The notes under the pieces were generated by a model, which was not told the origin of the DNA, searched no databases, and was given only the letters and a program-made list of their open reading frames with translations. A stretch of 64,000 nucleotides of DNA, from NCBI GenBank assembly GCA_024707265.1, contig JANQAB010000009.1, positions 372,001-436,000 of the forward strand, written 5' to 3'. Of this stretch, positions 28,680 to 38,613 are shown one piece after another (position 1 is the first letter of the stretch; each line of letters starts with the position of its first letter). The position numbers were made by a program, and so were the translations under genes. The DNA is from Sporocytophaga sp. (GTDB lineage: Bacteria; Bacteroidota; Bacteroidia; Cytophagales; Cytophagaceae).

Positions 28680-29771
28680 TTACAGCTCCTTTTTACGGTA
28701 TTCACTAGGGGTACACCCTGAAACTTTCTTAAAAGCAGTATAAAAAGTGGTTTTTGTGTTAAATCCGCTTTCGTATCCAATGGCTTCTATTTTTAAGTTG
28801 GAATTTTGCAGGATCAACTTTTGGGCTTCCTTTACCCGATAAAAATTTACAAAGTCAGAAAAGTTCTTTTGATGATATTGATTGATGATCTGAGAAAGGT
28901 AATGCGGCTTAATATTTATCTCCTGTGAAAGAGCCTGAAGAGTGAGGTCCGACTTGAGATATGGTTTGTTAAGCTCCATTATAGTCTGCAGCTCATTGTT
29001 GAGTTTTAATGCTTCTTTAATGTCTAAATTTGATGTCACATACTTAGGTTTTTCTTCAGCGGAATCCTCCACTATAACTGATATATGCTTCTCCTGTGAA
29101 GATATAGACTTGTATATCAAAGCCATGTATAATGGAGCAGAAGACAAAGGAAGCAGATCTATATATATTTGAGGCAATTTAATAAAGTAAATCGCCGCAC
29201 CAAAAACTCCCAAAAGTAACGCCAATACCGTGAAACCTAACAACCACATAGCATTCTTTCTGAACTCTCCGGATAATTGATTCTTTTTGCGGTAAAGCCT
29301 GACAACTATATAAACGAAAAATGACAGAACATATGGATAAAACAGCATATCCGCAATTTCATAATCAAGTATATAGGTACTTTGTATCAGATTAATGTAA
29401 GCAAGCTGTTCTTCTCCAGATTTAAAATAAAACTTTGAAAAATAAAGGAATACAAGTATTCCAGGTATGAAGAGGATAGATTGTCTCTTGTTAAACTCCG
29501 GTTTTTCTCCACACATTCCCTTTACATAATTCAAATAAACAGGAATCACCCAAAATCCTGCAGCCCAATCCAAATCTACAAAATATGGCCACTCATATAT
29601 CCAGCCCGTTGATTTTAAGGCAAATGAAAAAGAAATTACCGATAAAAGAATTAAAAACAAACCCAGGTAAAAATTAGTCTGACCAATTCCTTCTTTTCTT
29701 TTGAACAGGAAAAAAATACCAAAAAGTAAACAATGAAATACAACTGCAAGATTTATATATGTTAATATCAT
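28680..29771 (-). CDS. Membrane-anchored AraC-family regulator
   Basis: The 363-aa protein has an N-terminal membrane domain with seven or so hydrophobic helices (residues 1-225) instead of a soluble sensor. A short linker leads to a C-terminal AraC DNA-binding domain (about 255-363). Its two HTH units are LTLQALSQEINIKPHYLSQI and LKIEAIGYESGFNTKTTFYT, ending in the family signature FKKVSGCTPSEYRKKEL. It probably senses an envelope or membrane signal and regulates nearby genes; the flanking GH8 and BNR genes are candidate targets. Transcription is likely independent, since about 300 bp lie on each side. Confidence 0.9.
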   Translation of the reverse strand: MILTYINLAVVFHCLLFGIFFLFKRKEGIGQTNFYLGLFLILLSVISFSFALKSTGWIYEWPYFVDLDWAAGFWVIPVYLNYVKGMCGEKPEFNKRQSILFIPGILVFLYFSKFYFKSGEEQLAYINLIQSTYILDYEIADMLFYPYVLSFFVYIVVRLYRKKNQLSGEFRKNAMWLLGFTVLALLLGVFGAAIYFIKLPQIYIDLLPLSSAPLYMALIYKSISSQEKHISVIVEDSAEEKPKYVTSNLDIKEALKLNNELQTIMELNKPYLKSDLTLQALSQEINIKPHYLSQIINQYHQKNFSDFVNFYRVKEAQKLILQNSNLKIEAIGYESGFNTKTTFYTAFKKVSGCTPSEYRKKEL

Positions 29772-30088
29772 TTCACCGAACTAAACTTATTTTTTTCGCA
29801 AATATAATATTTCACATCTTGATCGAAAGGTTTTTTCAAACGAGAATAGGTTTAATATCGTTGCGCTAAAAATGGACAGATAAAAGAGGTAAAATTTTGT
29901 TAAGTCCGTTTAATTACTACTAAAAGTAATGTTATTGCTTCTTTGGGAAAATATAGCCGATTGGCCTAACTAATGAACATTACTACTAAGCATTGGATTA
30001 CACAGCTAAAAAAAATAGAGGGGTACAGTATTTAAATAAAATCATCTGTGCATAGTTGGATTATATACTACGCACAGATAATGTTTGA
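29772..30088. other. Intergenic region, 317 bp
   Basis: This lies between the GH8 3' end and the AraC-regulator 5' end. It contains the GH8 terminator (30044-30079). Otherwise it is AT-rich with no open frame or repeat that I can support. Confidence 0.5.
30044..30079 (-). terminator. Terminator after the GH8 gene
   Basis: ATCTGTGC (30044-30051) pairs with GCACAGAT (30072-30079), with a weak inner extension. On the minus strand it is followed by GATTTTATTT, 10 nt after the GH8 stop. Confidence 0.7.
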
Positions 30089-32059
30089 TTACTTAATAAT
30101 TACTTTCTCAGTAAAGTTATTCTTTGCATCTCTTATATTCATAAAGTAAATTCCTTCCTGTAGATTGGTAACTGAAACCTCAGCTTTACCATTTTCCATA
30201 TATCCTTTCACTAAGACTCTTCCGGAGATATCTCTGATTTCATAATTACCATCTCGAACAATATCAGAAGAAAGGTTTATTTTTTCTGACACTGAAGGAT
30301 TCGGATAAATGTTGAATTTAACCGAGTTATTTACAGGATTCATATTTGAAGTAACTTCTTCAGATTTCCATATTTTAAACTTACCTGAAGCATGTAACAG
30401 GCCTAGCATATGAAGCAAACCATCATAATATCTATATTCTCCTGAAGGCACTGCCTGATTATATAATTTGTCTACAAAGTCCCAGGCCATTGCATTGTTG
30501 GAAGCCAATGTTCCTGCACCATTCATGGCAAATAAGCCTGAAGCTGCATGTGTGTTTTCTGTTGGAGTACCATCCTGATGATATAATGCATTATAGTTGG
30601 AACCCTGTGAATTAAAGAAGGTCAAAAGTTTATCAACCTGAGCTGAATGCCAGGAGTTACCAAACCAGTGTGCATCCATAGCAATGTTAGAAATTACTCT
30701 CCAGGAATCGTAGGCAAAGTATCCTGCATTGCTGTTCCACTCAACTGTATAAGGCTGACCGTCAAAGGTCATATAATCTGTCACAAGTCCGGTATTAGGA
30801 TGCATAGCCTTCATAAAAAATACCTTACTTGAATCAGCTGCATCTGCCCAGAACTGATTATCTGTGTTGGCCCACAAAGACCAAAGCTTGTAGAATGCTG
30901 GCAGGTGATAAGAAGGATCAGTGAAATCCGCGTTACCTCCCTCTGGTACAAAAACGACCTGCTTATTTGTTTTGTTAAACATATTGGTAAGCTGGTCAAC
31001 TACTCCGCCATTTCTGGTTTCCAGGTTTATCATGTCTGACAAAAGCTGTTGTGCTTCTTGCTCATAATTAAAAATGCCTTCCCCGTTACCCCATCTGTGC
31101 GCAGCAAAGAACAAAGCGGTAGCAAAATATTCTTCACCATCCGAAGCGCTGTTCGGATCCAGGATTTCAAAAGTAGAAGCATCTACCTGCCAGGCAAAAT
31201 ATCCTGCTCTTGGTCCGGTTTTATGTTGCATATATGTTTTAGCAAATTTCCACAGTTTGTCAAACTCTTCTTTTTTGTTAAGTTGAACTGCGATCATCAT
31301 TCCATAAGACATCCCTTCTGAACGAATATCTTTACTGGAAATGGCATCAATATAAGCCATGTCGGGTGCTGCCTCAAAATATACAGCTTCAGAAGTTGAG
31401 CTTCCATGAAACAGCTGCTGAAAAGCTGCCTCAACTTTATTGTCTATTGCAGTTTCTGACTTGCCCATCTCCTTAAACATATTTCTATATATGTTTGTAT
31501 AGTATGCTCCCTCAGTTGGAGGAACAGGCGTACCTAGTTCCACTTCAGGAATAATTTCCAGGTTGAAATCATCAAAATAATAATTAGCCGCCGCTGCCCC
31601 AACAAATATATTGAATCGAAGCGCTCCTTCTCCTTCAACATCTGATGTATAAACCATCTCTATTAACTTCCACTCTGAGTTAAGCGTAAAGTCTGATCCT
31701 ATTTTATAACCATAAGATGGAGGCCCATCCTGAGCGGCAAGGTGGATGGAAACGTCTTTATCTGCTTTGGCATAAAAACTAATGATGTACTTAGCCCCTT
31801 TTTCTGCAGTCCAATTGCTTGGTGTATTAAGCTGAATATTCCAGTTATTTTCGGCAGCCGTTAATACGTTAATGTTTGCTGCATAATTTCCGCTATGTGC
31901 ATCAGCAGAGTTGTAATCAATAGTAGCAGATCCTTCAGGAGTTTGTAAACCCCACCAGTCCTGGCCGCTTTCAAAGCCAGGGTTAGAAAAAATGTTTGCT
32001 GCTTTTATTCCGCTTAATGTTAACAGAAATAAAAGACTAAACAGGTAGATGTGTTTCAT
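30089..32059 (-). CDS. Secreted GH8 glycoside hydrolase with N-terminal CBM and T9SS domain
   Basis: The 656-aa protein has a signal peptide (to about 20), then a CBM4/9-like beta-sandwich (22-170; FSNPGFESGQDWWGLQ). A GH8 (alpha/alpha)6 barrel follows (about 180-565). Glu in SEGMSYGMMIAV and the Asp region in NSASDGEEYFATALFFAAHRW match GH8 catalytic motifs. The segment resembles the GH8 branch that includes reducing-end xylose-releasing exo-oligoxylanase, although endo-xylanase or licheninase activity cannot be excluded. The T9SS type A sorting domain (FNIYPNPSVSEKINL to EKVIIK) ends it. The neighbouring CE15, GH16 and AraC genes suggest a xylan/glucan-degradation block. Confidence 0.9.
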   Translation of the reverse strand: MKHIYLFSLLFLLTLSGIKAANIFSNPGFESGQDWWGLQTPEGSATIDYNSADAHSGNYAANINVLTAAENNWNIQLNTPSNWTAEKGAKYIISFYAKADKDVSIHLAAQDGPPSYGYKIGSDFTLNSEWKLIEMVYTSDVEGEGALRFNIFVGAAAANYYFDDFNLEIIPEVELGTPVPPTEGAYYTNIYRNMFKEMGKSETAIDNKVEAAFQQLFHGSSTSEAVYFEAAPDMAYIDAISSKDIRSEGMSYGMMIAVQLNKKEEFDKLWKFAKTYMQHKTGPRAGYFAWQVDASTFEILDPNSASDGEEYFATALFFAAHRWGNGEGIFNYEQEAQQLLSDMINLETRNGGVVDQLTNMFNKTNKQVVFVPEGGNADFTDPSYHLPAFYKLWSLWANTDNQFWADAADSSKVFFMKAMHPNTGLVTDYMTFDGQPYTVEWNSNAGYFAYDSWRVISNIAMDAHWFGNSWHSAQVDKLLTFFNSQGSNYNALYHQDGTPTENTHAASGLFAMNGAGTLASNNAMAWDFVDKLYNQAVPSGEYRYYDGLLHMLGLLHASGKFKIWKSEEVTSNMNPVNNSVKFNIYPNPSVSEKINLSSDIVRDGNYEIRDISGRVLVKGYMENGKAEVSVTNLQEGIYFMNIRDAKNNFTEKVIIK

Positions 32060-32580
32060 GCATTTATAGGTTTTTTTTGAAGAGTAAATTTAATAAAAAT
32101 AATAATACATAAATTGAACAATTAAAAGATAGAATGAATACTCTGACTTGTGCAATGATTATTCATCTATCTTTTGTTCAATTCTATAGGACAGAATAAG
32201 ACCTCTAAAGAAATTGTACAATCTCTCTATTTAAAGAAGTTCTGATATGAAAAGCTAAATCTTACACAATAGGCTTCTTTAATTTTTGTAGAACTGATAA
32301 CCAGAATTTCTGGAACCAAAATTACATCTTTAATAAGAGCTGCAATATTTGCATTGAATCTTAAGATAGGAAAAGAGTGGATACTGAAATTAAAGAAGTA
32401 TTGCCAGATTTGAATCCACATTTTTTGTTTGTGCTTTATATAACTGTAGAAAAACACGGTTTCTCAAATTAGTAAGCAGTCGATGAAATGTGAACGCCAT
32501 CAAAGCAAAAAAGGTCCACTCAAATAAATCTGAGTGGACCTTTTTTATAACAAAGTCTTCTTTAACTTTCCAGAGTATTT
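32060..32580. other. Intergenic region, 521 bp
   Basis: Between the GH16 3' end and GH8 5' end. It holds the GH16 terminator (32507-32546). A 76-codon frame on the minus strand at 32227-32457 has unusual composition and no recognisable start context, so I do not call it. No other structure is evident. Confidence 0.5.
32507..32546 (-). terminator. Terminator after the GH16 gene
   Basis: AAAAAAGGTCCACTCA (32507-32522) and TGAGTGGACCTTTTTT (32531-32546) are perfect complements around an 8-nt loop. A strong 16-bp stem with flanking A/T runs, it lies 34 nt after the GH16 stop and works on either strand. Confidence 0.88.
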
Positions 32581-34284
32581 CTATTCCTTTATAACCTTTT
32601 CCTTTATAACGCCTTCCGCTGTTTCTATTTCGGCAATATAAACCCCTTTTGAAAGACCTGCTGTGGCTATTTCAATCTTATAGTCAAGAATGTTCTTTTG
32701 CTCAAGGACAATTTTTCCTGATTGATTGTAAATAGTGATGCTGCGAATCCTAGCTTCTGATTCAAATAAGATCTGATCAGCAGAAGGATTAGGATATATA
32801 GAAACCTTAGACTTCACCTGAGGATTTAACGTGCTCAATACATCATTATTAATCAAACTCACATTGTCGAAATGTAAGCTACCCAGGGCTTTCCCCAGAT
32901 CAAAAATAACCCGTGCTTCAGGATCAGTATCACCGGACATTGTAAAGGTATAGGTAATCGTTTTCTTAGTAGGACCTGCCGTTTGAGTTTCTCCCGAATA
33001 TACATTCCAAGGATCTTTGCTCATACCTATACTTGCAATAAAAGTTGTTTGCTGACTTGCCCATACATCAAATGTTAAAGTATATGAGTGACCCTTTTCT
33101 ATTAAAAGGCCATCCTGAGAAAATTGTATATCCCATGAATTGGCTCCACTTTTAGATACATTAAATACAATTTCACCCTGATTAATTACTGATGAAGCAA
33201 GGTTTGAAGGCACCGTTGTATACCATTTGTAAAATCCAGCATCAAATTCTCCATTTTGAATCATTTCGCCCTTCTTTCTGAATACGGCCTTTATCGTTGT
33301 ATTGATAGCCATGTTAAACTGAAAAGGATTGTCAAGATCCTGATAGGTTCCTTCCCACTTTATAAAGTCATAGCCTGCCGCAGGAACAGCTTCCAGAGTA
33401 ACATTTGCATTAGCGCTGACCTTTCCATTCGGGTATGAAGCTATTAAAGTTCCCCCTGTTACCTGTTGCACCAAAAGATCATATTCAGATTTTTCTGCAC
33501 TGAATTGATAGACCTTTACAAAATCCACTTCAAATTTTTGAGGGAAAATGGTAGAGTCGATCCCCTGTGAGCCAGCCCAATCACCACCTACAGCATTGTT
33601 AAGTATCAGATGCATCTTCTGATCGAAAGGCCATTCCCTATAAGTATCAGTAGGCTTTTTATCAAGAGAATAGTATAACACATCATCAACATAAAATCTT
33701 AAACTGTCTGCATACCACTCCAAAGCATAAGTATAAAAATTATTATAAGGTGCGACAAGATCCGTACTACCACCTCTACCTTCTCCAGTCTCATGGTTGT
33801 ATCTCTCTGTATGTGTTGTAAAAAATATTTGGTTAGGATCATATCCGACATTTTCCATCAGATCTATTTCTCCGCTGGAAGGCCAGTTACCATACACACT
33901 TTCGCTCGGCAAGAACCAGATTGCAGGCCAGATACCTCTGCCGGTGGGCAATTTAGCTCTGACCTCAAAACGACCATATTTCCAGTCACCATTTCCCAAT
34001 GTTTTTATTCTTGCAGAAGTGAATTTTTTACCTGAATAATTTTCTTTCCTGGCTTCAATAATCAGCTTTCCATTGTCAACCCGTACATTCTCCAATCGCT
34101 CTTTGGTATAATATTGCAGCTCATTATTCCCAAATCCACTTCCACCAACATCATAATCCCATTTCTTTGGGTTGGGCAGACCTGAATAATCGAACTCCTC
34201 CGACCATATAAGTACCTTGTTGATTTTCTGTGCGTAAAGGGGGTGTAATAAAAGACAAAGTGAAATGAAGATTATAGCTCTCAT
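32581..34284 (-). CDS. Secreted GH16 beta-glucanase with repeat, CBM and T9SS domains
   Basis: The 567-aa protein has a signal peptide (to YAQ, about 19) and a GH16 catalytic domain (20-260). The active-site motif is GEIDLMENVG (138-147), with nucleophile Glu139, helper Asp141 and acid/base Glu144. The surrounding sequence (GIWPAIWFLPSESVYGNWPS) is of the laminarinase/lichenase type. Next come a short InlB-like beta-repeat (about 270-340; NVTLEAVPAAGYDFIKWEG), a CBM4/9-like domain (about 340-480) and a T9SS type A sorting domain (VSIYPNPSADQILFE to EKVIKE). It likely hydrolyses beta-1,3 or mixed-linkage glucans outside the cell. Confidence 0.93.
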   Translation of the reverse strand: MRAIIFISLCLLLHPLYAQKINKVLIWSEEFDYSGLPNPKKWDYDVGGSGFGNNELQYYTKERLENVRVDNGKLIIEARKENYSGKKFTSARIKTLGNGDWKYGRFEVRAKLPTGRGIWPAIWFLPSESVYGNWPSSGEIDLMENVGYDPNQIFFTTHTERYNHETGEGRGGSTDLVAPYNNFYTYALEWYADSLRFYVDDVLYYSLDKKPTDTYREWPFDQKMHLILNNAVGGDWAGSQGIDSTIFPQKFEVDFVKVYQFSAEKSEYDLLVQQVTGGTLIASYPNGKVSANANVTLEAVPAAGYDFIKWEGTYQDLDNPFQFNMAINTTIKAVFRKKGEMIQNGEFDAGFYKWYTTVPSNLASSVINQGEIVFNVSKSGANSWDIQFSQDGLLIEKGHSYTLTFDVWASQQTTFIASIGMSKDPWNVYSGETQTAGPTKKTITYTFTMSGDTDPEARVIFDLGKALGSLHFDNVSLINNDVLSTLNPQVKSKVSIYPNPSADQILFESEARIRSITIYNQSGKIVLEQKNILDYKIEIATAGLSKGVYIAEIETAEGVIKEKVIKE

Positions 34285-34332
34285 TAAAATATTATTTATT
34301 CCAGACTTAATACAATTTAAGAAAACTATTCG

Positions 34333-34620
34333 TCATTTTATAATTACATCCTGGAATTCCGGTGTTTTATCAATAATCGACTTAGCAAAAGGACAATAGG
34401 GAATTACCTTCATACGGTTCCTTCTGGCAAAAGCGATGGCCTTGTCAACTAATTCATGTCCAACTCCTTCTCCTTTAAGGCTTTCATCCACTTCAGTATT
34501 GTCGATGGTCATTAAATGTTCTGATTTTAAAGATTACTCTAACCTGGCAGATGTCTCATCACCAATTCGTATAAAAAACATTCCTCCGCCTTCGTGAACC
34601 TGGTGTCTCATTTCTCTCAT
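34333..34620 (-). pseudogene. GNAT acetyltransferase of the small YjdJ type, with in-frame TAA
   Basis: From ATG 34620 the minus-strand frame reads MREMRHQVHEGGGMFFIRIG and reaches ARLE, then TAA at 34536-34534. It continues in frame as SLKSEHLMTIDNTEVDESLK, then GEGVGHELVDKAIAFARRN and KVIPYCPFAKSIIDKTPEFQ, to TGA at 34333. These are the motifs of small GNAT-fold proteins: the acetyl-CoA loop GEGVGHEL and the IPYCPFA segment. In the family the residue at the stop is normally Tyr, so TAT or TAC to TAA is a one-base change. An ATG further on (EHLM) could initiate only a truncated product. Total 95 codons plus stop. I call it broken unless resequencing removes the stop. Confidence 0.75.
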
Positions 34621-34716
34621 TTGACAAGTAATATTTCTGATAATATAGTTTAAAAAGCCAGTAAAAGTTTAATTCTAAATTTGTTAAATTTGATTAGACG
34701 AAACTATCAATCTTAA

Positions 34717-36801
34717 ATGAAAAACTTTTGGGCTATTCCCATTTTTATCTTATCAATTTTTGTTTCAAATAAAGAATTGAATGCTCAAACCCTTAATCTT
34801 AAAACTGAAACACGACTGCTTGAAATTACACTTAACGCCCATCATTATTCAAAAAAACAAATGGATGATGAGCTTTCAAGCAAATCTTTTATAAAATTTA
34901 TTGACCTTCTTGATCCTAAGGCAATTTATTTCACATCTCAGGATATCCAACTCCTTAAGGCTTATGAAAAACAAATAGATGATGAATTAAAAGGAAGATC
35001 CTGGAAACTACTGGATGTTCTGATACCTCTCTATAAACAAAGACTTACAGAAGCTGAGAAGGGGATCCATGACATTTTATCAAAACCGTATACATTCAGT
35101 AAAGGAGAATATCTTTCCATAGATACAACTGAGCACTTACCATTATCAGAATTCGACGAGGACTTAAAAACAAGATGGAATGATCATCTTACTTTGATTA
35201 TATTAAATCAGATGTATAATCTATGCTCAGTTGACGGACAAACCAATATGCTGACCAAAGAGACAGAGGCAAGAGAAAAAACAAGAATCATTGAAAAACG
35301 AAGAGTCAGAAGAATTATAGATCACCCTGAAGGATTTGAAAATTATATAGCATCTCTATACTTTGACGCTATTACAAGTGTGTTCGATCCTCACACAACC
35401 TATATGTCTAAGACAAGCTGGCAAAACTTCGAATCACGATTGACCTCAGAAGAACTTTCATTTGGAATAAATCTTGACGAAAGCGAAACCGGAAACATCA
35501 TTATTGAAAGCCTCGTCCCTGGTGGCCCTGCATGGAAATCCGGGCAACTAAATAAGGATGACGTCCTGCTTGAACTCCAATGGGAAGGGAAAGCATCCGT
35601 TGACCTTACAGCTTCTGACATACAGGAAGTGGAAGAACTCATGAACCAATCCAACAGGCAGAAACTAAATTTTAAAATAAAGAAATCAAGCGGTGAAATT
35701 CTTACAGTAACTCTTATTAAAGAAAAAATAGATAATGATGACAATACCGTCAAGGGACTGATTTTATCAGGAACAAAGAGAATTGGCTACATCGCTCTTC
35801 CCGGGTTCTACAGTGAATTTGAGAACTTAAACCATGGTTGCGCAAATGATGTTGCAAAAGAGATTGTTAAGCTGAAAGAACAAAAAATCGATGGATTGAT
35901 ATTAGACATCCGGTATAATGGAGGGGGCTCTTTATACGAAGGTATGAACCTCGCAGGAATATTTATTGATGAAGGTCCTCTCATGTCTCTGAAAAACAGA
36001 GATGGGAAAACAACTGTTCTCAAAGACATGAACAGAGGTACCATTTATGATGGGCCCTTGGTACTCATGGTAAATAATGCAAGCGCATCCGCATCCGAAG
36101 TACTTGCCTCAACCCTTCAGGATTACAACAGAGCAGTTATTGTAGGTGGCAATACATACGGTAAGGCAAGTGGACAGATCATTATACCACTTGATTCAAC
36201 AGTTGGCACAAGCTCCAAGCAGTTTGATAAAGCAAATTCTCCTCATGGTTTTTTAAAGGTCACGATTGAAAAGCTATATAGAATAAATGGCAAAAGTGCT
36301 CAACTTAAAGGTGTGAAGCCGGATATCACACTTCCTGATATATTTGATGTCATTGATTATAAAGAATCAAATTATGCAAATGCTCTTCCATACGATTCTA
36401 TCAATAAGAAAATTATCTATCAACAATTACCGGCTTTGCCAATCAATACATTATCGAAGAGCAGCCAGCAAAGGATTGCAGGTAATTTAGCTTTCCAGGA
36501 CCTCAACAAATTTATCAAGGCATACTCAGGTTGGATGAAGGCTCCTATTCCTTTATATCCTCCCGATTATAAAAAGTATAATGATGATCGCCAGGTTACA
36601 TTAAAAACTTTAAAAAAATCATGGATTAAACCTACTACAACTTTTACAGTGGAAAACACGTCCTATGAAAACCAGGTATTGCAAGCTGATCCTTACAAAA
36701 AAGAGCTCAATGATCTTTTGCTAAAAAGGACTCGGTCTGATATCTACATTGAAGAATCATATTCTATAATCACAGACTTAATTAATTCAAATAACAAATA
36801 A
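34717..36801 (+). CDS. prc: Carboxy-terminal processing (tail-specific) protease Prc, S41 family
   Basis: The 694-aa protein has a signal peptide (to about 24), an N-terminal helical region, and a PDZ domain (about 240-335; GINLDESETGNIIIESLVPG). The S41 peptidase core includes GYIALPGFYSEF and DGLILDIRYNGGGSLYE, and then NASASASEVLASTLQDYNRA. By alignment to Escherichia coli Prc spacing, Ser458 and Lys483 (in TYGKASGQ) form the catalytic dyad. A C-terminal DUF3340-like segment follows. Located in the periplasm, it degrades or processes proteins from the C-terminus. It is in a plus-strand pair with the 348-aa gene 11 nt downstream. Confidence 0.94.
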   Translation: MKNFWAIPIFILSIFVSNKELNAQTLNLKTETRLLEITLNAHHYSKKQMDDELSSKSFIKFIDLLDPKAIYFTSQDIQLLKAYEKQIDDELKGRSWKLLDVLIPLYKQRLTEAEKGIHDILSKPYTFSKGEYLSIDTTEHLPLSEFDEDLKTRWNDHLTLIILNQMYNLCSVDGQTNMLTKETEAREKTRIIEKRRVRRIIDHPEGFENYIASLYFDAITSVFDPHTTYMSKTSWQNFESRLTSEELSFGINLDESETGNIIIESLVPGGPAWKSGQLNKDDVLLELQWEGKASVDLTASDIQEVEELMNQSNRQKLNFKIKKSSGEILTVTLIKEKIDNDDNTVKGLILSGTKRIGYIALPGFYSEFENLNHGCANDVAKEIVKLKEQKIDGLILDIRYNGGGSLYEGMNLAGIFIDEGPLMSLKNRDGKTTVLKDMNRGTIYDGPLVLMVNNASASASEVLASTLQDYNRAVIVGGNTYGKASGQIIIPLDSTVGTSSKQFDKANSPHGFLKVTIEKLYRINGKSAQLKGVKPDITLPDIFDVIDYKESNYANALPYDSINKKIIYQQLPALPINTLSKSSQQRIAGNLAFQDLNKFIKAYSGWMKAPIPLYPPDYKKYNDDRQVTLKTLKKSWIKPTTTFTVENTSYENQVLQADPYKKELNDLLLKRTRSDIYIEESYSIITDLINSNNK

Positions 36802-36812
36802 AAAATGCATTT

Positions 36813-37859
36813 ATGAATCACTTCAGAAAAACTATCTTTTTGCTTTTAGTATCTACATTTTTTGCTTTATCAACCAGAGCTCAGAAATTCACTACCGCAG
36901 GAGAATACATGACCTACATGGGAGAACTGAATCGGAAAATCACGGAAGACTATATGTCTTATACAAGTGCTGTAGCTCATGGGAAAAGTGCCAGAAAAGT
37001 TGAGAACAGAAGAAAAGAAATCATACAGTCGACTAAAGATGCCATAAAGAAAATTTCCGTTATGCCTCCTTATAAGGATGACAAAGCTTTGAGAGACTCG
37101 GCAGTTTCATATCTTAAACTCACACAACATGTGCTTAACGACGACTATGCTAAGATCCTGAACATGGAAGAAATAGCAGAACAATCTTATGACGCCATGG
37201 AAGCTTATCTTTTGGCCCAAGAACTAGCCAGTGAGAAAATGAACGATGCCGGAAGAAGACTTAATGCTATTGAAAAAGAATTTGCAGCAAAGAATAATAT
37301 TAATCTTATAGAGAGCAAGGATGAGCTTACTACAAAAGTAGAAAAAGCTCAACGGGTGAATGCATATCAAAGAAAAGTTTATCTTATCTTTTTTAAAAGC
37401 TATAAACAGGAAGCATACCTGCTTGATGCCATTCAAAGCAAAAATGTGAATGGAATCGAACAAAACAAAAATACCCTTCAAAAGTATGCAGAACAGGGCC
37501 TTGCGACGCTGGACACTATGAAAGCCTTCAGCAATGACAGAACCATTGTTAATGCATGCAAACAGTTGCTGGAATTTTATAAAACCGAAAGCAAAGACAA
37601 AATACCCAGTCTGACTTCTTTTTATATTAAGGAAGAAAACTATTTGAAAATTAAAAAGGCATTTGAAGCAAAGAAGGAATCTGCCAGGACAAAAGCAGAT
37701 GTTGATCAATACAATAAGGCAGTCAATGAATTCAACCAAAGCGTGAATGAATTCAACGCAACGAACAATAGTTTGAATGATACGAGAAATAAACTCATTG
37801 CAAATTATAATAAAGCTGTAGATACATTCTTAGATAAACATACTCCAAAGTACAAGTAA
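36813..37859 (+). CDS. Secreted helical protein of unknown function, 348 aa
   Basis: I do not recognise a characterised family. The N-terminus (to about 23, ending STRAQ) is a signal peptide. The mature protein is predicted to be almost entirely alpha-helical and charged, with a repeat-like C-terminal part: KAVNEFNQSVNEFNATNNSL. It is coiled-coil-like throughout and has one Cys. It starts 11 nt after prc, so the two are probably one operon, and it may be a partner or substrate of the protease. A strong terminator follows at 37911. Confidence 0.7.
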   Translation: MNHFRKTIFLLLVSTFFALSTRAQKFTTAGEYMTYMGELNRKITEDYMSYTSAVAHGKSARKVENRRKEIIQSTKDAIKKISVMPPYKDDKALRDSAVSYLKLTQHVLNDDYAKILNMEEIAEQSYDAMEAYLLAQELASEKMNDAGRRLNAIEKEFAAKNNINLIESKDELTTKVEKAQRVNAYQRKVYLIFFKSYKQEAYLLDAIQSKNVNGIEQNKNTLQKYAEQGLATLDTMKAFSNDRTIVNACKQLLEFYKTESKDKIPSLTSFYIKEENYLKIKKAFEAKKESARTKADVDQYNKAVNEFNQSVNEFNATNNSLNDTRNKLIANYNKAVDTFLDKHTPKYK

Positions 37860-37910
37860 TTTAAAGTCCCTCTATTTCAGGAGAGGGATTTAGGGTGAGG
37901 TTATAAGATT

Positions 37911-37945
37911 AAAAAAGGAGCTTCTTAATCAGAAGCTCCTTTTTT
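37911..37945. terminator. Bidirectional terminator between the 348-aa gene and carbonic anhydrase
   Basis: AAAAAAGGAGCTTCT (37911-37925) and AGAAGCTCCTTTTTT (37931-37945) are perfect 15-nt complements with a 5-nt loop. It serves convergent genes on both sides. A smaller CCCTC/GAGGG hairpin precedes it at 37868-37887. Confidence 0.88.
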
Positions 37946-37968
37946 AATCTATTAGAATCTACAAAATT

Positions 37969-38613
37969 TTATTCGTAAAATGTGACCTCGCCATTGTCCA
38001 TATCATAATACGAACCAACTATTTTAATCAACCCCTGATCTTCCATTTCCTTTAAAATAGGACTTTGCTTGCGAATTGCCTCTACAGTAACCTTGACATT
38101 TTCTTTTATTACCAGATCCACAAACTCATAGTTTTTGGATGTTTTCTCACCATGATAATGATTGCAATTCTGAATAGCAGGCTCCACCTTTTTTAATAAA
38201 GTAGTCAGGTTTCCCATTTCAACATGATCTATCGCTCCCTTTATCGCACCGCAGTATTCATGACCGATAACAAGTACAAGTTTCGCTCCTGCAACTTTAC
38301 AACTGAACTCCATTGATCCCAGGATGTCTTCATTTATAATATTACCTGCTACACGTGCAACAAACAGATCCCCGATTCCTTTATCAAAAACATCTTCTAC
38401 AGGAACTCTTGAATCGATGCAGGAAAGCACAATAGCTTTCGGATACTGACCATTTAAGGCATCCCTGATTTGTTTAGAATGATCACGTAAGGTCAGGTTA
38501 CCAGAAATAAACCTTTTATTACCTTCTTTCAGTTGCTTCAACACCTCATCAGGCGTGAGTTTCTGCTGCTCTTCTGCAGTTAGTACTTTTTCTATAAGGG
38601 GACTTAACTCCAT
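37969..38613 (-). CDS. Beta-class carbonic anhydrase
   Basis: The 214-aa protein has the zinc ligands and catalytic Asp-Arg pair of beta carbonic anhydrases. These are SCIDSRVP (Cys65, Asp67, Arg69) and GHEYCGAIKG (His118, Cys121). It interconverts CO2 and bicarbonate in the cytoplasm to supply carboxylases or balance pH. There is no signal peptide. The gene stands alone on the minus strand, facing the prc operon across a strong bidirectional terminator. Length and motifs are normal. Confidence 0.95.
   Translation of the reverse strand: MELSPLIEKVLTAEEQQKLTPDEVLKQLKEGNKRFISGNLTLRDHSKQIRDALNGQYPKAIVLSCIDSRVPVEDVFDKGIGDLFVARVAGNIINEDILGSMEFSCKVAGAKLVLVIGHEYCGAIKGAIDHVEMGNLTTLLKKVEPAIQNCNHYHGEKTSKNYEFVDLVIKENVKVTVEAIRKQSPILKEMEDQGLIKIVGSYYDMDNGEVTFYE

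Noticed and set aside
32227..32457. 76-codon frame on the minus strand between GH8 and GH16
   Set aside because: No family resemblance, odd composition and AT-rich intergenic position; there is no supporting promoter or conservation I can see.
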